Of a stretch of 64,000 nucleotides of DNA, positions 47,768 to 58,374 are shown piece by piece. The notes beneath the pieces are model-generated. The model searched no databases, was not told the origin of the DNA, and worked only from the letters and a program-made list of their open reading frames with translations. Source of the stretch: Chelydra serpentina (Eukaryota > Chordata > Testudines > Chelydridae); assembly GCA_037349315.1 (NCBI GenBank), contig JBAIAC010000057.1, positions 14,849,501 through 14,913,500 of the forward strand, read 5' to 3'. Made by a program: the position numbers and the translations under genes. Each line of letters opens with the position of its first letter. Positions within the stretch are counted from its first letter, which is position 1.

Positions 47768-48148
47768 GTACGCCTCCACAGCAAAGAAAAACTCTTGGCT
47801 GCTCCAGGCCAGCTGACTCATGCTCACGGGCAGGACCGGCTCCAGGGGTAGCATCCAGCATGGGGCGGCAGTCCGTGTCCCGTGGCGGCAATTCAGCGGC
47901 AGCTCCGCCGTTCTTCCCGCCGCGGCGGCAATTCGGAGGCAGCTGCTTGGGGCAGCAAAATTGGTAGAGCCGCCCCTGCTCATGGGGCTCAGGCTGTGGG
48001 GCTGTTTCATTGCTGTGAAGACTTTCTGGCTCAGGGTGGAGCCCGGGTTTAAGGACCCTGCAAGACTCCCAGCCAGAGCCCGGTGAGCCCCAGTCAGCTG
48101 GCATGGGCCAGCCTCTGGTTTTCCTTTGTTGTGTAAACAGACCCCCAG
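47768..48148. mobile_element. Outer hAT-like MITE, interrupted by a younger element
   Basis: Left end gggtacgcctccacagcaaa and right end tgttgtgtaaacagacccc are roughly inverted. The inner 47831-47978 insertion splits it; outside that piece the two halves join as one repeat (gctcatgggg). Confidence 0.65.
47831..47978. mobile_element. 148-bp hAT-like element nested in another MITE
   Basis: Inverted ends caggaccggct and agccgcccctg. The flanking octamers ctcacggg (47823-47830) and ctcatggg (47979-47986) differ at one base. GC-rich interior with ggcggcaattc repeated twice. Confidence 0.85.
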
Positions 48149-48717
48149 TGACCCAGTGCAACTCTGGCAATAGCTTACCTTGGAGAAGGGATATTAGGCA
48201 AGTGTTTGGGTTTTTAACTGCCTGCAGTATGGTAAATATTTTGTCCAGTTACACTGACTGCTTTTGCTATCGCTTTCCTTTTTGCCTCCAATCTCTTCTC
48301 ATAGAGCCAGCACCATGGGAGCAGCTGGTTCTCTGCAGACCATCACTGGGAGCGTGTGCCCTGCAGTAAATTCTCAAATTCTGCGTTCAGCCCAATTTTA
48401 AGGATCATCTGTTGAGCATTCCACCACTTCCTCTTGGGGGTCCTGTGTGGTGGTTAGCTGTAATAATCCCCTTGGTAATCCATTTCTGTGTAGCCTACAG
48501 TTCTGGACATGACATAGGTCAGAAAACTATGTGAAACCTAGAAACGGAGAGATGAACAGGCAAAAAATAACATGATAGGGTCTTTAACCGTTGATTATTA
48601 GGGACATGCAAATTAGTTCCTATAAAACAAGAACTGACCACTCAGAACTCAAACTCAGTCCAAAACACTGCCTTTGTTCTTAGAAATTGTTAGGGTTTAA
48701 AGTTTCTTTTAAAAAAA

Positions 48718-48887
48718 TGACAAGGAGTCCTGTGGCACCGTGTAGACTAACAGACGTATTGGAGCATAAGCTTTCGTGGGTGAATACCCACTTCTTCAAT
48801 ACGTCTGTTAGTCTATAAGGTGCCACAGGACTCTTTGTCGCTTCTACAGATCCAGACTAACACGGCTACCGCTCTGATACTTTAAAA
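48718..48887. repeat. Fold-back pair of Penelope-type 3' tails
   Basis: The left arm (48718-48761, gagtcctgtggcaccg ... gactaacagacgtatt) is the inverse of the right arm (48799-48841, aatacgtctgttagtc ... tgccacaggactc). The segment between them (gcataagctttcgtgggtg ... cccacttcttc) is the usual inner tail. The sequence then continues with cagactaacacggctaccgc. Confidence 0.75.
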
Positions 48888-49246
48888 AAAATGTCACTCT
48901 ACTGCTCTTCACAGTGCCAGGCAGAAGCAGAACTAGAGTATAGGAAGAATAGTATTTTTTGTTGATCTGTTTCAGACTCACGGGGGAGCTTTGGGAAAGA
49001 TTCTAACATAGAGATGGGCCTGACTCAAACCCCTAGATCTGTACCCCACCAACCTTTGCAGATGGTTGAGTCCAGATCCAAATTTCATGTTCTGAACAGA
49101 ACCTGCCTGTCTTCTGAGGTTTGCTCACCCCTTTACATTCCAACAGAACGTTCATAAAGCCAGTCAGTTTTGCTCGTGCTGTGGACTGATGATCCTAGGA
49201 GCTATGACCCTCACTCACTCAGCTCTTTTCTCTCTCTCAAACGCAG

Positions 49247-50143
49247 AAGATAGAACCTCGAAGCCCAGCATGTTCACCTGGCATCACACCGCCTGTCTGC
49301 TCCAGACCCTTGCAAGCGCCCCATGAACTACATGGCCATGCTCCGAGCCGAGGGGAAGAGAATGTCTTCAGCCATCTTCCGTTGCATTCACAGCAGCTAA
49401 CAAGGACTCCATATCCTATGATTCCAATTGGGGGCATCCAGATGGTCCAGGCCAGGCCAAGTACCCATCCCAGTTTGATGCCCAATTCAGTTGTGTCCCT
49501 GCAAGCAGGATATTTTTCACCTGGTGGCAATGGCAGCAGCAGCTTTGCAGAATTCAGCCAGGCTGAGGAAAGGGGCAAGGAACCACAGGTCCCACAAGAA
49601 TCTTCATCCGTATCCCCAGCTGCGAAGGTTTCTAAATACACACTGTCCCCACAGCTTAAAGGCAGCGGCTACTTAGAAGAGAAAAGGAGGACTAGTGAGC
49701 ATCAGCAAAAGACAGAACAGGAGGAATACAGGGTAAAAAAGTTTGCTGAGCCCAGCCACTCAGAGCAGGAAGGCTGCTCAGCTCCCACCGACTGTCCGAG
49801 CACAAATTATGAGCGCTCTCCAAAGCCTTCAACAAGCGGGGAAGAACCCTTGAAAAAAACGGGCAAGAAGCAATGTGGCAGCTCAAGCACTTACTTTGAA
49901 TCATCCTGCACTTTCATCTCAGATTTCCCCGCACAGACGTTGGACAGAAGCAGCAGCACCGGCTGCTTGTCGGAGCCCTCACTGAGCCATTCACACTCCC
50001 ACCAGTTCTCCATTAGGAGAAGGAACCTCTCGGGAGAGCCAAGTCACCAAGGGGGAGCCCATAGGAAGAGCAGCCCGCACTTAGAACGCACACGGTTCAG
50101 TCAAACTCAAAGGCAGGTGGATGAGAATACAGGAAGTACTTAA
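49247..50143 (+). CDS. HIVEP3: HIVEP3 terminal coding exon with stop codon
   Basis: The acceptor is a CT-rich tract ending aaacgcag. The exon opens in phase 0 with KIEPRSPACSPGITPPVCSR, runs 298 codons and stops with TAA at 50141-50143. Residues 39 onward (from 49361) carry the block FSHLPLHSQQLTRTPYPMIP followed by IGGIQMVQARP. This block is shared by HIVEP1, 2 and 3, and its exact form matches HIVEP3. Further on are SSSVSPAAKVSKYTLSPQLK, then a Ser-rich stretch with LDRSSSTGCLSEPSLSHSHS and RRRNLSGEPSHQ, as expected for the C-terminus of HIVEP3. The size and ending are near those of the mammalian protein, so the C-terminus looks intact. An ATG at 49310 is internal and is not a start. Confidence 0.96.
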   Translation, partial: KIEPRSPACSPGITPPVCSRPLQAPHELHGHAPSRGEENVFSHLPLHSQQLTRTPYPMIPIGGIQMVQARPSTHPSLMPNSVVSLQAGYFSPGGNGSSSFAEFSQAEERGKEPQVPQESSSVSPAAKVSKYTLSPQLKGSGYLEEKRRTSEHQQKTEQEEYRVKKFAEPSHSEQEGCSAPTDCPSTNYERSPKPSTSGEEPLKKTGKKQCGSSSTYFESSCTFISDFPAQTLDRSSSTGCLSEPSLSHSHSHQFSIRRRNLSGEPSHQGGAHRKSSPHLERTRFSQTQRQVDENTGST

Positions 50144-51912
50144 GCCTCCATTCATCTCTTCCACCTCTAGGCTTCCTATGTAAATCAACAGACATTTTCA
50201 ACACTATTTCCTTTAGTATAATCATCGCTATAAGAAGCACTCTAGTGAATGACCAAACCCATGGAAGATTCTTGGTTTTCTTTGTCCCAGTCTGGTATTA
50301 TCTCCACATGTATGCAGTTACTTGTGCCTTTTTCTCTACCTTTTGTTGCTTGAAATGTACAAAATGTTTGAGGCTGTGAATATTTTTTTAGAGTTTTTTG
50401 GAAAGGGGTTTGTTAGACCTTGTCTTTTTTGCCATTTAGGTGTGTGTTCATATATGCTCGAGAGATGCAGAAAGGAAAAGGTTAAGCATTGTAAGGGGGA
50501 CGAAGATGCACTGAAAACAAAAACAAAAAATCTTTTTTAATATTGATTAAATAATTAAAAAAACGAACCCTTTCTCCTGTGTACAGACGTTTATGATTCA
50601 TATTTATTACCTGCTTTATTTAATTCTTGGCAAAGTGCTTGGTTTTTTTTTTCTTGCATCACTCTGGTTGCCTATCTTTGTGCTTTAAACAGTTGCGACT
50701 GCTTTACATTTGAAAATGTGTTTACCCTGAATTGTAAATGAAACTAGCACTTATTTTAGAAGGGGAGGCCCATTAGCAATGCAAACGTCACTCCAAAAAG
50801 AAAAAAAACTCTCCAACGCACCTCCCTTCTGCAGAACCCATAAAAGCACTTTTTAGAAAAGCGACAAAAGGGTTCTTCAAAGACTTAACTGCAAGAAAAC
50901 AAGGATATAACGAATGTAGAACCGGTTCTGGGAATGGCGTTTCATGATTTTTAAAAGAGCCATTCTTAGGCTTGCTTTAATAGTGACATTCCAGGGCTGG
51001 CTGCTCTTAAAGGGCACAGTCTGGTAGTGGTGCCCCTTGCACCACTAGCGTGAGAGTCATGCTTGTGTAACCCTGATGCCCCGTTTTCTGGGGTTTCGAA
51101 GCCCTCTGTCTGTCTCTCCTGGGTTCAGAATGAAAATAAATTCTCAGCCTTGCAAACAATTTCTGGCCATACTTTTATTTATATTTCTGCCGCCCCTGCC
51201 TTCCCAAATAATTCCAATGAGGCCCTTTTTAAGGAAAAAGTTATAGGGATGCAATAAATAGCTCATGTGCTCTTTTATTTGCACACCTATGGCTTTGTAA
51301 CCCACAGCTGACTCCATGGCATATTTTATTTTATTTACTTATTTAAATGAAATGTTGCAAACACCTAGCCTACATTGTGTGGAGGGGCCTTTTTGGTATT
51401 TCATAGACAGAGGTTCTGGTGACTGAGTGGATAATGTATGAAAACTGGCCTGTTGTACATGCATAGTAACTTTTTTCATAGCACATTTTTAAATATGACC
51501 ATCTCTAGCAGAGCGATGGCCTCTACTGCCAATAGATGTGATACCAAATACGGAGAGACATGATGGAGCCATTCTGCTCTGTTGTGTAACACACTTTTTA
51601 AAATACAAACATTCAATACATGTTTCCCATAATAGACAGCAGCTCTTTACTGCTTCAGAGGGCTTTCCAGTCAATGGAATCTGTACAAACACTTTTTTAA
51701 AGAAAACAAACAAACAAAAAGATAGAAATATTTAACCAATGGTCCAGTTCTTTCTTCTTTCAGAACTGTTCCAGTTTATCGGGTACATAATACACTTTTT
51801 AAGATAATAATAATAAATCAAATATAATCCTGAATGAGGACATATTACCTTGCCAGACTTGATGAGCTATGAACTGCTCCCGACTGATGGGTGAATAATA
51901 TGGGGTGTTTTA

Positions 51913-51918
51913 AATAAA
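51913..51918 (+). promoter_or_regulatory. Poly(A) signal AATAAA, proximal candidate
   Basis: A canonical AATAAA is followed by a T-rich then GT-containing tract (51929-51947), a plausible downstream element. It lies 1.77 kb past the HIVEP3 stop codon and would give a short 3' UTR form. Confidence 0.5.
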
Positions 51919-52720
51919 CTTCTGTGATTTTTTTTCTTTTGGTGTAAAGGGAATTAAGTTCAAAAGAAGATCCCATGGAAATAACATTAAGATTGTGACA
52001 CCAACTAACCCAGTGTCCAGATTTCAGAGTTCACTGGACCCCTCTATTCCTGACTAGCACTTTTACCTAGTTTTCCTTTTCCCTGACTGCCCCACAGCTT
52101 AACTCTGACCCCCAATCCTCCAGTCAGACCCAAGCAGATCTCACTGTAGGATTGTGGCCCGTGGCCCAACTCAGCAAACCGCCTCTGTTCAGGAAAACAT
52201 GGTTATGTCCCATTCATTTTAATGGGAATGAAGCACATGTTTAAAAGCTGTGATGAGCAGGGATGGACTGCGGAATCAGGACCCGTATATGAGCATCATT
52301 TGAACCCGTCCCTTCCCTCCATAATGAGCATCGCTTTGAATTTCCTGGCTGTGACTGGTTCTCTCTTTTCTTTCCCCTTGTCACATTCTTAACATTATTT
52401 CAAGGTAGCTTTATGTATTTAATTGCTTTTTTTATCATTGAAATTGTACATAAAGAGAAATAATGCAGTGGTTGTACACAGCACCTGGTTACATTGAGTG
52501 CATATGACGTTAACTTTGGGCTAGATCAAATTTGCTTAGCTTTATTTTTTAACCATATTTTAACCTTTGACATGTCAGCGCTTTGGAAAGAGCTTGTTTT
52601 TTTCCTGTCGCTTCTGAGGGAGAAACACAATTCCCTCATTATCTGAGCTTGTTGCTTTCGTTGTTTTTCTTCTTTTGGTTCTTCCAAAGCTCAGGATGGG
52701 TTGAATTCTCTGCCCTTATT

Positions 52721-52721
52721 G

Positions 52722-52802
<81 letters not shown>

Positions 52803-52804
52803 CT
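52721..52804. repeat. (GT)n microsatellite with GC end
   Basis: About 36 GT units followed by a short GC run (gcgcgcgcgc) lie within the inferred 3' UTR. The overlapping open frames on both strands are repeat artefacts. Confidence 0.98.
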
Positions 52805-53119
52805 CTCTGTGGGTGTATGTGCATGTGTGAACACAGGCACCACTGTCAACTCTCTGGGAGTACAGGCAGAAATTCCCAGCCCTCAGGCCTGGCCGGATTC
52901 CCATTGTTACAAATCTCCTGTAGTTTTCGGGGAGAAGCTAGGATTGGGGTGGAATTGTGCCTCAGGCTCCCTCTACGGGGTGCAGGAGGTGCCTATGGCA
53001 GGTCAGAATTAGCCACATAGGATCAGAAACAGAAAAACTGCACTGGTATGTATGAGCAAAATGATCATGTTAGTTTGGCTCCAAAACTCCCAGGGAAACA
53101 GTGCCCCCCACCAAAGCAT

Positions 53120-53310
53120 GATGGTCTCTCGGTTTGAGCACAGGCTTAGAGGACAGGCATACCCAGACGCTAAGCCCAGCTCTGCCATTAAATCACAGTG
53201 TGACCTTGAGCAAATCACTCAGGTCCTCTGGATCATACTCTGACAAGGTGTAAACTGGTGCAACACGGTTGATTTAAGTGGAGTTGCACCTGTTTACATC
53301 AGGTCCCAAT
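53120..53310 (+). repeat. MIR-like SINE followed by a MITE piece
   Basis: cccagctctgccattaaatc and cagtgtgaccttgagcaaat are MIR-like. The sequence then changes at about 53228 to ctgacaaggtgtaaactggt and caggtcccaatcc, the gatcc MITE class. Confidence 0.55.
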
Positions 53311-53872
53311 CCGGTAAACATTTCTTACCGAGCGTTGCACTCCGTGGCTAGTCCCAGGCGTACGTGCTGTGCTCGCTAGTAAGTGTTTGCAGGCTTGAAC
53401 GCTTATTGTGGCTCTTTGTGTCTATTCCTCCATCTGTAAATAGGGGAGAATAAATCCTGATTTACCTTCCAAAGGTCTGGAGGGGAGGAATCAGTTAATA
53501 TGTGCACAAGCACTTTGTATCCCATGCTACAAAAGAGATGAATAATACAAATAACAAATTAAAAAACAGGTGGGAAAATATTTGTTTGAAAGTCCCTGAA
53601 TTTAATCTATGCCGGAGGTTCCTGGCTGTGGTCCAGAAAGCACCAGTGATCTGTAGAGTACGGGATACTGATCTCCAGAGAGCTGGCTTTTCACGTGGAT
53701 CCGGTGATCCTTTTATCTAGCTGCTGAATGTTCCCCTACTGTTCCTTTTCCATGTAAACCATTGCTCGGGGTGCTACTCAATGGCAAATGGGTATGGATG
53801 TGTCCATGAGAGAATCCGTCAGTGAAAGACCCACCTTATGAAATAATTTGACTCTCCCTGCTCTCAATGGAC

Positions 53873-54030
53873 TCAGTCATGCAATGCGTCGAGCACTCTC
53901 CCTTGATCCAATAAAGCAAAGCACTTAAGCATGTGCTTAACGTTAAGCATGTGAATAGTCACATTTCCTTCAATGTGCTTAAAGCTGAAGCACTTATTGA
54001 ACTTCTTTCCTGGATCAGGGCTGGAGTGCT
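53873..54030. repeat. Palindromic MITE (cacttaagcatgtgc type)
   Basis: ttgatccaataaagcaaagc at the left and ttcctggatcagggc at the right flank paired copies of agcacttaagcatgtgctta. Fold-back, non-coding. Confidence 0.55.
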
Positions 54031-54496
54031 CAGCATCTTTCAGGATTGAGCCCCATCGGTGTCTGCTCCCAGACACATCCTGCAGCCTTGCAGCAGATCA
54101 TTGTCAGGCTAAATTATTTACAAGTTGTCAGTTTATTGCTAGATGCCCAAGAGGTAGAACAGGAAACTCTTAAACCTAGTGATGCAGTAGCTGTGGCCTT
54201 TTTACTTACGGGCGGGGGAGGTGTTTCATCACCTGTTCTTACAGGGCAACATTTTCAGCCATAGGTCCCTGAAGTTAGGCTCCTAAAGCCATAGTGAAAC
54301 ACCTAGAGAAAAGGGATCTGCTATTCTGAGATGCTGAGCGCTCACAAATCCTGCTGAAATCAACAGGAGTTGCAGGTACTCAGCAGCTCTGACAATCAGA
54401 CCACCTTTACTGAGGTGCCAAATCTGGGTGGGGGAAGATTGTCACAGACCCAAAGAGCAGTTAGGCCTCCTAACGCCCACTAAAAGTTAATGGGAG

Positions 54497-54600
54497 TAAA
54501 GGCCCTGATCCTCAAAGGTATTTCAGGGCCTAACTCCCATCAATTTCAATGAGAGTTTGACCCAGATCCTCAAAGGTATTTCAGCATCTCAGAGCCCTAC
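54497..54600. repeat. Palindromic MITE (gatcctcaaaggtattt type)
   Basis: ctgatcctcaaaggtatttc occurs at 54506 and nearly again at 54565 (cagatcctcaaaggtatttc), with ctaactcccatcaatttcaa between. A related unit is at 58297. Confidence 0.6.
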
Positions 54601-55242
54601 TTGCCTTTGAATGTCCTCCCAAAGGAGCCAAATTTTAGGCATCAAGACTTGATAATTTGATCCTATATTTGTATTTAATTTCCCTCTCCTCCTTCTTGAA
54701 AAGCCACCAAAAAAATCAGGTTTAATTAATTTCTTTTGTCCCTTCTAATTTGTTTTTCCTTTAAATACTCAAAAATTGCATCTAAACAAAATACATTGAC
54801 ACACAAAACTGTAATTATAGCTATTTGTACTCGAATTGTGTGAACAATTTGATCTAGCCCTTTTACTTGTTCTTACACCATTCTTTTTCGTTTCCTGACT
54901 TGGTTTCATCATGCGTTTCTTTTTTTAAAAAAAGATTTCCATCTATTGCACAGTATTTACAAATAAAACATTGTAAATTATTTACACACATGCAAAAAAA
55001 TCAGTCCTGATGGCATAAAACCAATTTGTTTTCATTACTGAACTATGATGGCACTTAAGATCACTTTAGTAAATGTAATGTAAAAAATAATAATAATGTG
55101 TACGCAAATTTAATATACATGGTCTCATGTAAGATACATATTTGCCTTTTTTTCTAAAAGATGTATGTATTCTGTAAGTGGAATAGTCTGTAGAAAGTTT
55201 CTATATGTTCTTAAAAATGGCAATACATTCCAAAAAAGGTAC

Positions 55243-55250
55243 TGTAAATA
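55243..55250 (+). promoter_or_regulatory. Candidate Pumilio recognition element TGTAAATA
   Basis: TGTAAATA matches the UGUAnAUA consensus bound by PUM1/PUM2 in 3' UTRs. It sits in the distal, repeat-free part of the inferred 3' UTR, so only the long isoform would carry it. The short motif alone is weak evidence. Confidence 0.35.
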
Positions 55251-55595
55251 TGTACAGTGTACAATGTAATTTGGTAGTTTTGCCTGTAATTTTATTTTAA
55301 CTCCAGTTTCTACATTTGCATCTTGCAATCTCTGTATGGTTATATCAGTGCAACACAAAAAAAAACAAACAAAAAAAACCCCGGAAAAAAAATGCAGGTA
55401 AAAAGCACAGAGTCTGATGTAAAAAAATAAGAAGAAAAAAAAAAAGGAAAAAAATACTCAGTATTTGATGTTTGTGACCCTTATTGTAAATGACATCTGT
55501 ACTGTGAATGAGAAGTTTTTACAAGTATAATATTGCCTTTACTACAGCTCAAGACTGCTCAGTCTGAGCATATTTTTAAAAAAATAGCATGTTGG

Positions 55596-55601
55596 AATAA
55601 A
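55596..55601 (+). promoter_or_regulatory. Poly(A) signal AATAAA, distal candidate
   Basis: A canonical hexamer at the end of the AT-rich, repeat-poor block 54660-55620. After about 55.63 kb the composition becomes more GC-rich and repeat-like, which fits a transcript end here. Another AATAAA lies at 54962-54967. Confidence 0.5.
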
Positions 55602-57574
55602 TTTTAAAGTCCCAACATATCACTACTTACGTGACTGGCAGTTCTTCAGTTTTGACTTTTATTTTATACATTCATCGACTCAGGCTCCAGCATCACCGAG
55701 CCAAATTCTGGCTACAGGGCCGTGCATTGACACACACACGGGCCAAAGAGCTGGCCACTGAAAAAACCCCACAACAGCTAGCGCACTGCGGCAGAGCAAC
55801 TTCACAGTCGTCTTTTTCAGGATTTCCCACTCCCAGTGTAGGAAATGCTGCCGCAAAGTGAACATGCTGCAGCGTGGCAAATGCTAGGGTGAAATCCGGA
55901 CCCTAGTGAAGTTAATGGCAAATTCAGTGAGGCCAGGATTCCACCCTATGTCAGTGGCAGCAGTAGACTGCACAGGATAAACTCTGCATCTTTAATTTAT
56001 TGGCTTTGATTTTTAAAATGTGTCCATCCAATGCTCTAGGGGCCTTTGGAAATAGTACAGATTTTTTTTTTTAACTTAAGTAAATTATTTCCACCTTCCA
56101 AACACAGACACGTTGTTCGGAATCCATCGATCAGCCACAAGGTTCTCACCTACCCAACCAATATTTCCTTCAAAAAAAAAAAAAGCCTGTAACTTGTGTG
56201 TGCACAGCCCTCGGGCGCAGTCTGTTCCCACTAAGGGGAATTTAAGCAGGGGGGCTGCATTTCCTAGAACCCAATGCCTGGTCCTGCTGACTTCACAGGT
56301 ACATATATGTGCAGGCCCGGCCCCGCGAGACCCTTTGTTGGCTCTGTTGCTGAGGGCTCTCCCGAGGAACCCAACCAGGGCATGCAGCTTTCACTATCGA
56401 GGCCTGCTGTCCCCTTCTCCACCCTCCACCCCCAGCTAGGTTGCTGGTGAGGCTGCATAGCACACAATCAGGCGCACAGAAAATCACCAAGTTCCCCCTT
56501 GCCAAGGCCGGATTGATTCCCACAGCTTGTTGCCAAAAGCTTTGTTTAAGCCTCTGTGTAACGCATCTGTGGGAAACTCTTTCCCAGTCAGATCGGCGGT
56601 TTGCTTCACAACTCCTCCTGGACGTCCCATCGCTCATTTTTATGATGTCACATGGAGTCATCGCTCCGCAGACCACCCCAGACAGGCTTTCCCGCTCCTG
56701 GGCTTTGCTATTGAAGGCGTGTATCGTAGCCTCCCCTCTCCCCCCCCTTAGCTGCAGGGTAGCCAAGTTACAACGTTTTAGGGTTCGATCCAGCTGTAAT
56801 TGGCCTGCGAGGCGGAGTGCCAGCCACAGCTGTCAGCCAGGGAGATTAAGAGAGGCCTTTGGGGCCTGAACATCAACCCCTCTGTCTAGTCAAACTGCCA
56901 GTGGGGGAGGAGTCGCCCAAGCCACCCCCCAGCACCAGGGGGACACTGGTATTTTTAGTGTGCTAGTTTGAGTCACGCTAGTGCACGTCTGTCTCCCCTG
57001 CTGGGAGCCTGGCTGCCTGCCGCACGAGAGTGGAGCTAGACCCTGCCTGGCTAGATAAGAGGAATCAGGGGGCACTTTGCTCTCCCCGGTCATGCATGAA
57101 AATTCTGATTGGACCAGCTTGCAGGTTAGTGCCAGGGGAGCTAGGAGACAGGATGGTATGTTTATAGAGATATAGATCTTCCCCCCCCCCCCCCCCCGAG
57201 GCCGTGCAACCCAGGGGGTATCAGCCAGGGAAGGCAGCTGCTGCTTATCTAACGGTAAGAGTCTGTTTCAGGAATGATTGGCTTCCCAGATCATTGCTTT
57301 CTGAATGCATGAATGCAGTCGCCCTAGTGTTGGCTACTCTGGACAAAAGAGCTGACGGATAGGGTGGGATGGCTTAGCTGTTCTTGGGTTGGCTTCCTGT
57401 ATGCAAGTAATTTATTTGGGAGGGGGAGGGAAGGGGGTTCCTCACTCCTCTCCTTGGACGCCTGCCCCCACTTCGCTGCAAGTACTCCTCCTTCCATGTA
57501 TTCCCCGTCTGTCCTGCAACTCCAGCATTAACCCAGATGGCTCGCGTGCCGTGTATTTTGGGGGCACGTAGTGA

Positions 57575-57708
57575 TAGGGTGACCAGACAGCAAATGTGAA
57601 AAATCAGGACCGGGGGGGGGGGGGGGGGGGGAGTAATAGGAGCCCATATAAGAAAAACACTCAAAAATCAGGACTGTCCCTATAAAATCGGGACATCTGG
57701 TCACCCTA
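57575..57708. mobile_element. 134-bp non-autonomous DNA transposon with exact 8-bp target duplication
   Basis: Ends tagggtgaccag and ctggtcaccct(a) are perfect inverses. The flanks cgtagtga at 57567-57574 and 57709-57716 are identical. An 18-19 base G run lies inside. Size, ends and duplication fit a hAT-type MITE. Confidence 0.92.
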
Positions 57709-57784
57709 CGTAGTGATGACTGGGCCCGTTTGAGGGAGGGGAGAACAGAGGTTGGTTCTACTGCAGATTCTTCCCTGGAAGTTC

Positions 57785-58000
57785 GATTTACAGGGAGGCA
57801 GTTTGGCCTAGTAAATAGCGCATTGTACTGGGACTCAGGAGACATGTTCCTGGCTCTGCCATTGGGCTTGCTGGGTGACCTTGGACACGGCGTTCCGTTT
57901 CCCCAGCTGTAAAACCGGGATAACACTGACCGCCGTGGTAAAGTGCTTTGAGTTCTGCAGCCAAAACGTGCTGTGTAAGAGCTAGGGATCATTATTACTA
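57785..58000 (+). repeat. MIR-like SINE, near full length
   Basis: ggaggcagtttggcctagta, gggactcaggagacatgttc, gctgggtgaccttggacac, ccccagctgtaaaaccggga, ggtaaagtgctttgagttct: all MIR sections in order. Confidence 0.75.
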
Positions 58001-58296
58001 CAGAGAAGACTCTTGGATTCCTGAGGTCAGAGGCAGCAGGTAAGTGTAGGGTTCACGTTTGTTTGGGAATTATTCCTGGGCTCCAACAGCCTGGGGTTTA
58101 TGGGGCTTATGCAGGAACGTGCCTCAGGTTTAGCATCTGGATGCTCACTGTGCTCTCCCTACGCTCAGCTCACCTGCAGCCCCACATAGGCTCCATGCCA
58201 CAGCAGGCAGTACATGGGGTCCAGTGACTCAGTCTGGTTCCCCCTCCCCAGGTAGGCCCACTGACTACAGTGGGTCTAGTGAGGGCGAGGGCTATG

Positions 58297-58374
58297 GTGC
58301 AGATCCTCAGAGGTATTTAGCTACATCACTGCCAATGGGACTTAGGCACTTAAATATCGTTGAGGATCCAGGTT
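58297..58374. repeat. Palindromic MITE
   Basis: gcagatcctcagaggtattt and aaatatcgttgaggatcc are inverses around ggcacttaaat. Same class as 54497. Confidence 0.6.

Larger units (their letters stand above)
42667..49246 (+). other. HIVEP3 last intron
   Basis: The intron has GT-AG ends (gtaagc ... acgcag) and is 6.58 kb long. It is dense in mobile elements: a hAT-like MITE (43.1 kb), Penelope-type tails (43.8 and 48.7 kb), a CR1 3' end plus SINE (44.9-45.8 kb), a 620-bp hAT-like element (45.9 kb) and a nested pair (47.8 kb). A direct comparison of the flanking exons (YESNL then KIEPRSP) leaves no room for a missing exon. Confidence 0.85.
50144..55620 (+). other. HIVEP3: HIVEP3 3' untranslated region (longest likely extent)
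   Basis: The sequence after the TAA stop is AT-rich, has no long open frame and carries several poly(A) signals: AATAAA at 51253-51258, 51913-51918, 54962-54967 and 55596-55601. The stretch 50144-52710 has no recognisable transposon. Between 52720 and 54600 there is a (GT)n tract and old SINE or MITE debris. From 54660 to 55620 the sequence is again free of repeats and looks like 3' UTR (AU-rich runs, TGTAAATA, several TGTA motifs). Long 3' UTRs are usual for HIVEP genes. The true end cannot be fixed without transcript data: about 51.93 kb and about 55.62 kb are the two best candidates. Confidence 0.6.

Noticed and set aside
52583..53020. Cys/Val and His/Thr repeat open frames
   Set aside because: Translation of the GT microsatellite.
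56113..57093. Possible exon or gene downstream of HIVEP3
   Set aside because: Open frames on both strands without motifs; no supported splice pair or conserved peptide recognised.
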